A stretch of DNA of 7,420 nucleotides, taken from positions 1 to 7,420 of the forward strand of contig VERK01000109.1 of assembly GCA_018882725.1 (NCBI GenBank), given 5' to 3'. Both the position numbers and the translations under genes were made by a program. The notes under the pieces were generated by a model, which made no database searches, was not told the origin of the DNA, and saw nothing but the letters and a program-made list of their open reading frames with translations. This document shows positions 5,770 through 7,420 of this stretch, one piece after another (position 1 is the stretch's first letter; each line of letters starts with the position of its first letter). This DNA comes from Actinomycetota bacterium (lineage in GTDB: Bacteria > Actinomycetota > Acidimicrobiia > Acidimicrobiales > Ilumatobacteraceae).

Positions 5770-5928
5770 ATGGACAGCACCACCGCCCCCACGGCCCCCG
5801 CCGACGTCACCATCTCGACCGGCGCGGCCACCAGCGAGTCCGCACCCATCGCCCCCGCCACCCCCGCCGTCACCGACGAACTCCTCATCGAGGAGATCTC
5901 GATCGACGGGATGTGCGGCGTCTACTGA
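5770..5928 (+). CDS. mftA: Mycofactocin precursor peptide MftA
   Basis: This is a 52-aa peptide ending EEISIDGMCGVY. The IDGMCGVY C-terminus is the signature of MftA, and its last two residues, Val51 and Tyr52, become the redox core of mycofactocin after MftC acts. Residues 36-43 (DELLIEEI) correspond to the segment just before the core that is presented by MftB. The N-terminal 35 residues are an Ala/Pro/Thr/Ser-rich low-complexity stretch with no hydrophobic core. This makes the peptide longer than the roughly 30-residue mycobacterial forms I remember. ATG 5770 is the only ATG in the frame before Met48. It is immediately followed by mftB and mftC, and divergent from a dehydrogenase of the client class. 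The identification rests on the C-terminal motif plus its partners and is very secure. Confidence 0.97.
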   Translation: MDSTTAPTAPADVTISTGAATSESAPIAPATPAVTDELLIEEISIDGMCGVY

Positions 5929-5948
5929 TCGACTGATCGGCAGATCGG
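5925..5948 (+). promoter_or_regulatory. Short GATC-rich repeats and alternative hairpins between mftA and mftB
   Basis: Three 8-nt near-repeats, TGATCGAC, TGATCGGC and AGATCGGC, run from 5926 to 5949, the first including the mftA stop. They allow two mutually exclusive 6-bp stems (one G-U pair each): CTGATC with GATCGG at 5925-5940, or at 5933-5948. Because mftB has no Shine-Dalgarno, such a structure could keep MftB lower than the precursor. The stems are short and this is speculative. Confidence 0.3.
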
Positions 5949-5954
5949 CGCCCC

Positions 5955-6227
5955 ATGGCCGTCGCCCTCGATACGCCACTCGAACTGCATCCTCAGGTCG
6001 CCGTCCGCCCCGAACCCTTCGGTGCCCTCGCGTACCACTACGGCAACCGCCGACTCATTTTCTTGAAGCATCCCGACGTGGTCTCGGTGGTCAACAACCT
6101 GGCCGCGCACGATTGTCTTCAGTCCACTCTCGACGCCTGTGGCGTGGCCCCCGAGCGCTGGCCGTCGTTCGTCACCGCGCTGTCGTCACTCGAATCTTCG
6201 GAGATCGTCCGTGAGCGCGCTCGTTGA
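5955..6227 (+). CDS. mftB: Mycofactocin RRE chaperone MftB
   Basis: The 90-aa protein fits the small PqqD-like RiPP recognition element family. MftB binds the MftA leader and delivers the peptide to MftC. The diagnostic stretch is RPEPFGALAYHYGNRRLIFL (residues 18-37), followed by a helical part (VVSVVNNLAAHDCLQSTLDA, 42-61) and a C-terminal tail. Its position between mftA and mftC, and the 17-nt overlap of its 3' end with mftC, support the call. ATG 5955 is the only start between the mftA stop and the conserved region. It lacks a Shine-Dalgarno, so translation may be coupled to mftA, 26 nt upstream. Confidence 0.93.
   Translation: MAVALDTPLELHPQVAVRPEPFGALAYHYGNRRLIFLKHPDVVSVVNNLAAHDCLQSTLDACGVAPERWPSFVTALSSLESSEIVRERAR
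6200..6203 (+). promoter_or_regulatory. Ribosome binding site deciding the mftC start
   Basis: GGAG inside the end of mftB lies 7 nt before GTG 6211. It picks that GTG over the in-frame ATG at 6139, whose extra 24 residues (Arg/Ser-rich) are just mftB read in another frame. Confidence 0.7.
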
Positions 6228-7332
6228 CCAGTTGAAGGGCGGCCTCGACGCGCCCATCTGCCTCACGTGGGAACTCACCTACGCGTGCAACTTGCAGTGC
6301 GTGCACTGTTTGTCGTCGAGCGGTCAGCGCGATCCGCGCGAACTCACCACCGCCGAGGCCAAGCGCGTGCTCGACGAGCTGCGCGACCTCCAGGTCTTCT
6401 ACATCAACATCGGTGGCGGCGAGCCGATGGTGCGGCGCGACTTCTTCGAGTTGGTCGAGTACTCGGTGAACAGCGGCATCGGCGTGAAGTTCTCCACCAA
6501 CGGCGCGTTCATCGACACCGAGAAGGCGCATCGTCTGGCCGCCATGGACTACCTCGACATCCAGATCAGTCTCGATGGTGTCGACGAGGCCACCAACGAC
6601 GCAGTGCGAGGTGCCGGTTCGTATCGCATGGCCCGCACAGCCATGGACAACTTGGCCGTGGCCGGATTCGGACCGTTCAAGATTTCGGTGGTCGTCACGC
6701 GCCACAACGTTCCACAACTCGATCAGTTCAAGGCATTGGCCGATTCGTACGGCGCACAGTTGCGCATCACACGGCTGCGGCCGGCCGGCCGCGGCGCCGA
6801 CTCGTGGCACGAGCTGCACCCGACGTTGGGTCAGCAGCGCGAGATCTACGACTGGTTGATGAAGGCCGGCGACAACGTTCTCACCGGCGATTCGTTCTTC
6901 CACCTCAACGCGCTCGGTGATCCGCTGCCGGGGTTGAACATGTGCGGGGCCGGTCGCGTGGTGTGCCTCATCGACCCCATCGGCGACGTGTATGCCTGCC
7001 CGTTCGTGATTCACGACGAGTTCAAGGCCGGCAACGTTCGCGACGAAGGCGGATTCTCCCGAGTCTGGAAGCAGAGCGACCTCTTCCGCTCGCTACGCGA
7101 GCCCCAATCAGCCGGCGCCTGCGCCTCGTGCGGCGCGTACGACGCGTGCCAGGGCGGCTGCATGGCGGCCAAGTTCTTCACCGGCCTGCCGCTCGACGGC
7201 CCCGATCCCGAGTGTGTCGGCGGCGAGGGTGAGCACGCGTTGGCCGGAGTGTCGGTCGGATCGGCGCCCAAGCCGAGCCAGGACCACTCGCAGCCGGTTC
7301 GCCTCTCGCGCAAGCCGATCACCGTTTCCTGA
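6211..7332 (+). CDS. mftC: Mycofactocin radical SAM/SPASM maturase MftC
   Basis: The 373-aa enzyme starts at GTG 6211. The radical SAM cluster motif is CNLQCVHC (Cys26, 30, 33). GGGEP (68-72) is the SAM-binding motif, and ISLDG (119-123) is the usual later strand. The C-terminal SPASM domain binds two auxiliary Fe-S clusters with Cys245, 252, 263, 304, 307, 313, 317 and 335. MftC-typical stretches are APICLTWELTYACNL, TGDSFFHL, LNMCGAGRVVCLIDP and CMAAKFFTGLPLDGPDPEC. MftC removes the carboxylate of the MftA C-terminal Tyr oxidatively and then joins it to the penultimate Val by a C-C bond, with MftB guiding the peptide. It overlaps mftB by 17 nt, and its TGA overlaps the next ATG by one base, so the genes form a tightly coupled operon. 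All key residues are present. Confidence 0.98.
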   Translation: MSALVDQLKGGLDAPICLTWELTYACNLQCVHCLSSSGQRDPRELTTAEAKRVLDELRDLQVFYINIGGGEPMVRRDFFELVEYSVNSGIGVKFSTNGAFIDTEKAHRLAAMDYLDIQISLDGVDEATNDAVRGAGSYRMARTAMDNLAVAGFGPFKISVVVTRHNVPQLDQFKALADSYGAQLRITRLRPAGRGADSWHELHPTLGQQREIYDWLMKAGDNVLTGDSFFHLNALGDPLPGLNMCGAGRVVCLIDPIGDVYACPFVIHDEFKAGNVRDEGGFSRVWKQSDLFRSLREPQSAGACASCGAYDACQGGCMAAKFFTGLPLDGPDPECVGGEGEHALAGVSVGSAPKPSQDHSQPVRLSRKPITVS

Positions 7333-7420
7333 TGCAACTGATCGAGTCGCTGCCGATCGGCGCGCGCACCGCGCCCAGCCGTGTGATGTTCGGCCCGCAC
7401 GTGACCAACCTGGGTGATGA
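7332..7420 (+). CDS. FadH/Old Yellow Enzyme-like flavin oxidoreductase (N-terminal fragment)
   Basis: An ATG sharing its A with the mftC stop (TGATG) opens a frame that runs off the window after 29 codons. The start, MQLIESLPIGARTAPSRVMF, followed by GPHVTNLGD, matches the first strand of Old Yellow Enzyme/2,4-dienoyl-CoA reductase TIM barrels (usual pattern: hydrophobic-x-P-hydrophobic-x-IG-x-x-x-x-x-NR-hydrophobic-hydrophobic, then the FMN-contacting segment). Mycofactocin clusters outside mycobacteria are known to include FadH/OYE-family members of this kind. Their place in the pathway is not settled. Catalytic residues and the C-terminal Fe-S/flavin domains lie outside the window, so the subfamily cannot be confirmed. 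Confidence 0.72.
   Translation, partial: MQLIESLPIGARTAPSRVMFGPHVTNLGD

Noticed and set aside
5258..6214. Plus-strand open frame running from antisense of dehydrogenase copy 2 through mftA and mftB
   Set aside because: It covers real genes in the wrong frame, including a Pro/Ser/Arg low-complexity part produced by out-of-frame mftA codons.
6172..7014. Minus-strand 280-codon open frame opposite mftC
   Set aside because: It is antisense to mftC, whose cysteine motifs are all intact. The translation is motif-free.

Overview
The window is GC-rich with high GC at third codon positions and reads as actinobacterial DNA. The mycofactocin genes, two zinc alcohol dehydrogenases of the NDMA-dependent type and an LCP-family cell-envelope protein point to an actinomycete. 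An Acidimicrobiia-like lineage is my guess and is not proven by the sequence.

Layout. Positions 1-132 are the 3' end of an unidentified plus-strand gene. Positions 172-1446 (+) encode a LytR-CpsA-Psr (LCP) wall-polymer transferase. Its stop codon overlaps, in a shared CTAG, the stop of the convergent minus-strand genes. Read leftwards on the minus strand from 5686 these are a zinc alcohol dehydrogenase (4577-5686), an intergenic stretch with a striking AT-rich perfect dyad (4517-4557), a second related zinc alcohol dehydrogenase (3284-4444), a MoxR-type AAA+ ATPase (2366-3277) and a VWA/MIDAS-domain protein (frame ending at 1443). Divergent from the first dehydrogenase, on the plus strand, is a mycofactocin operon: mftA precursor peptide (5770-5928, 52 aa, ending IDGMCGVY), mftB RRE chaperone (5955-6227), mftC radical-SAM/SPASM maturase (6211-7332), and the first 29 codons of an FadH/OYE-like flavin oxidoreductase (7332 to the window end).

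How they fit together. MftA, MftB and MftC build the redox cofactor mycofactocin. NDMA-dependent dehydrogenases are the established class of enzymes that depend on it, so the divergent pair of dehydrogenases are probable clients. The MoxR/VWA pair sits directly downstream of one dehydrogenase, 6 bp from it. It may act as an ATP-driven maturation chaperone, by analogy with the moxR genes of PQQ methanol dehydrogenase operons (inference).

Most notable observation. The VWA frame has no ATG, GTG or TTG near its natural beginning. It is open from within the end of moxR, one base back (-1) from the moxR frame. In that overlap lies a textbook slippery heptamer, G GGA AAA, in the right phase, followed after 6 nt by an all-GC 5-bp hairpin. 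This predicts a programmed -1 frameshift that yields both a 303-aa MoxR and a roughly 611-aa MoxR-VWA fusion.
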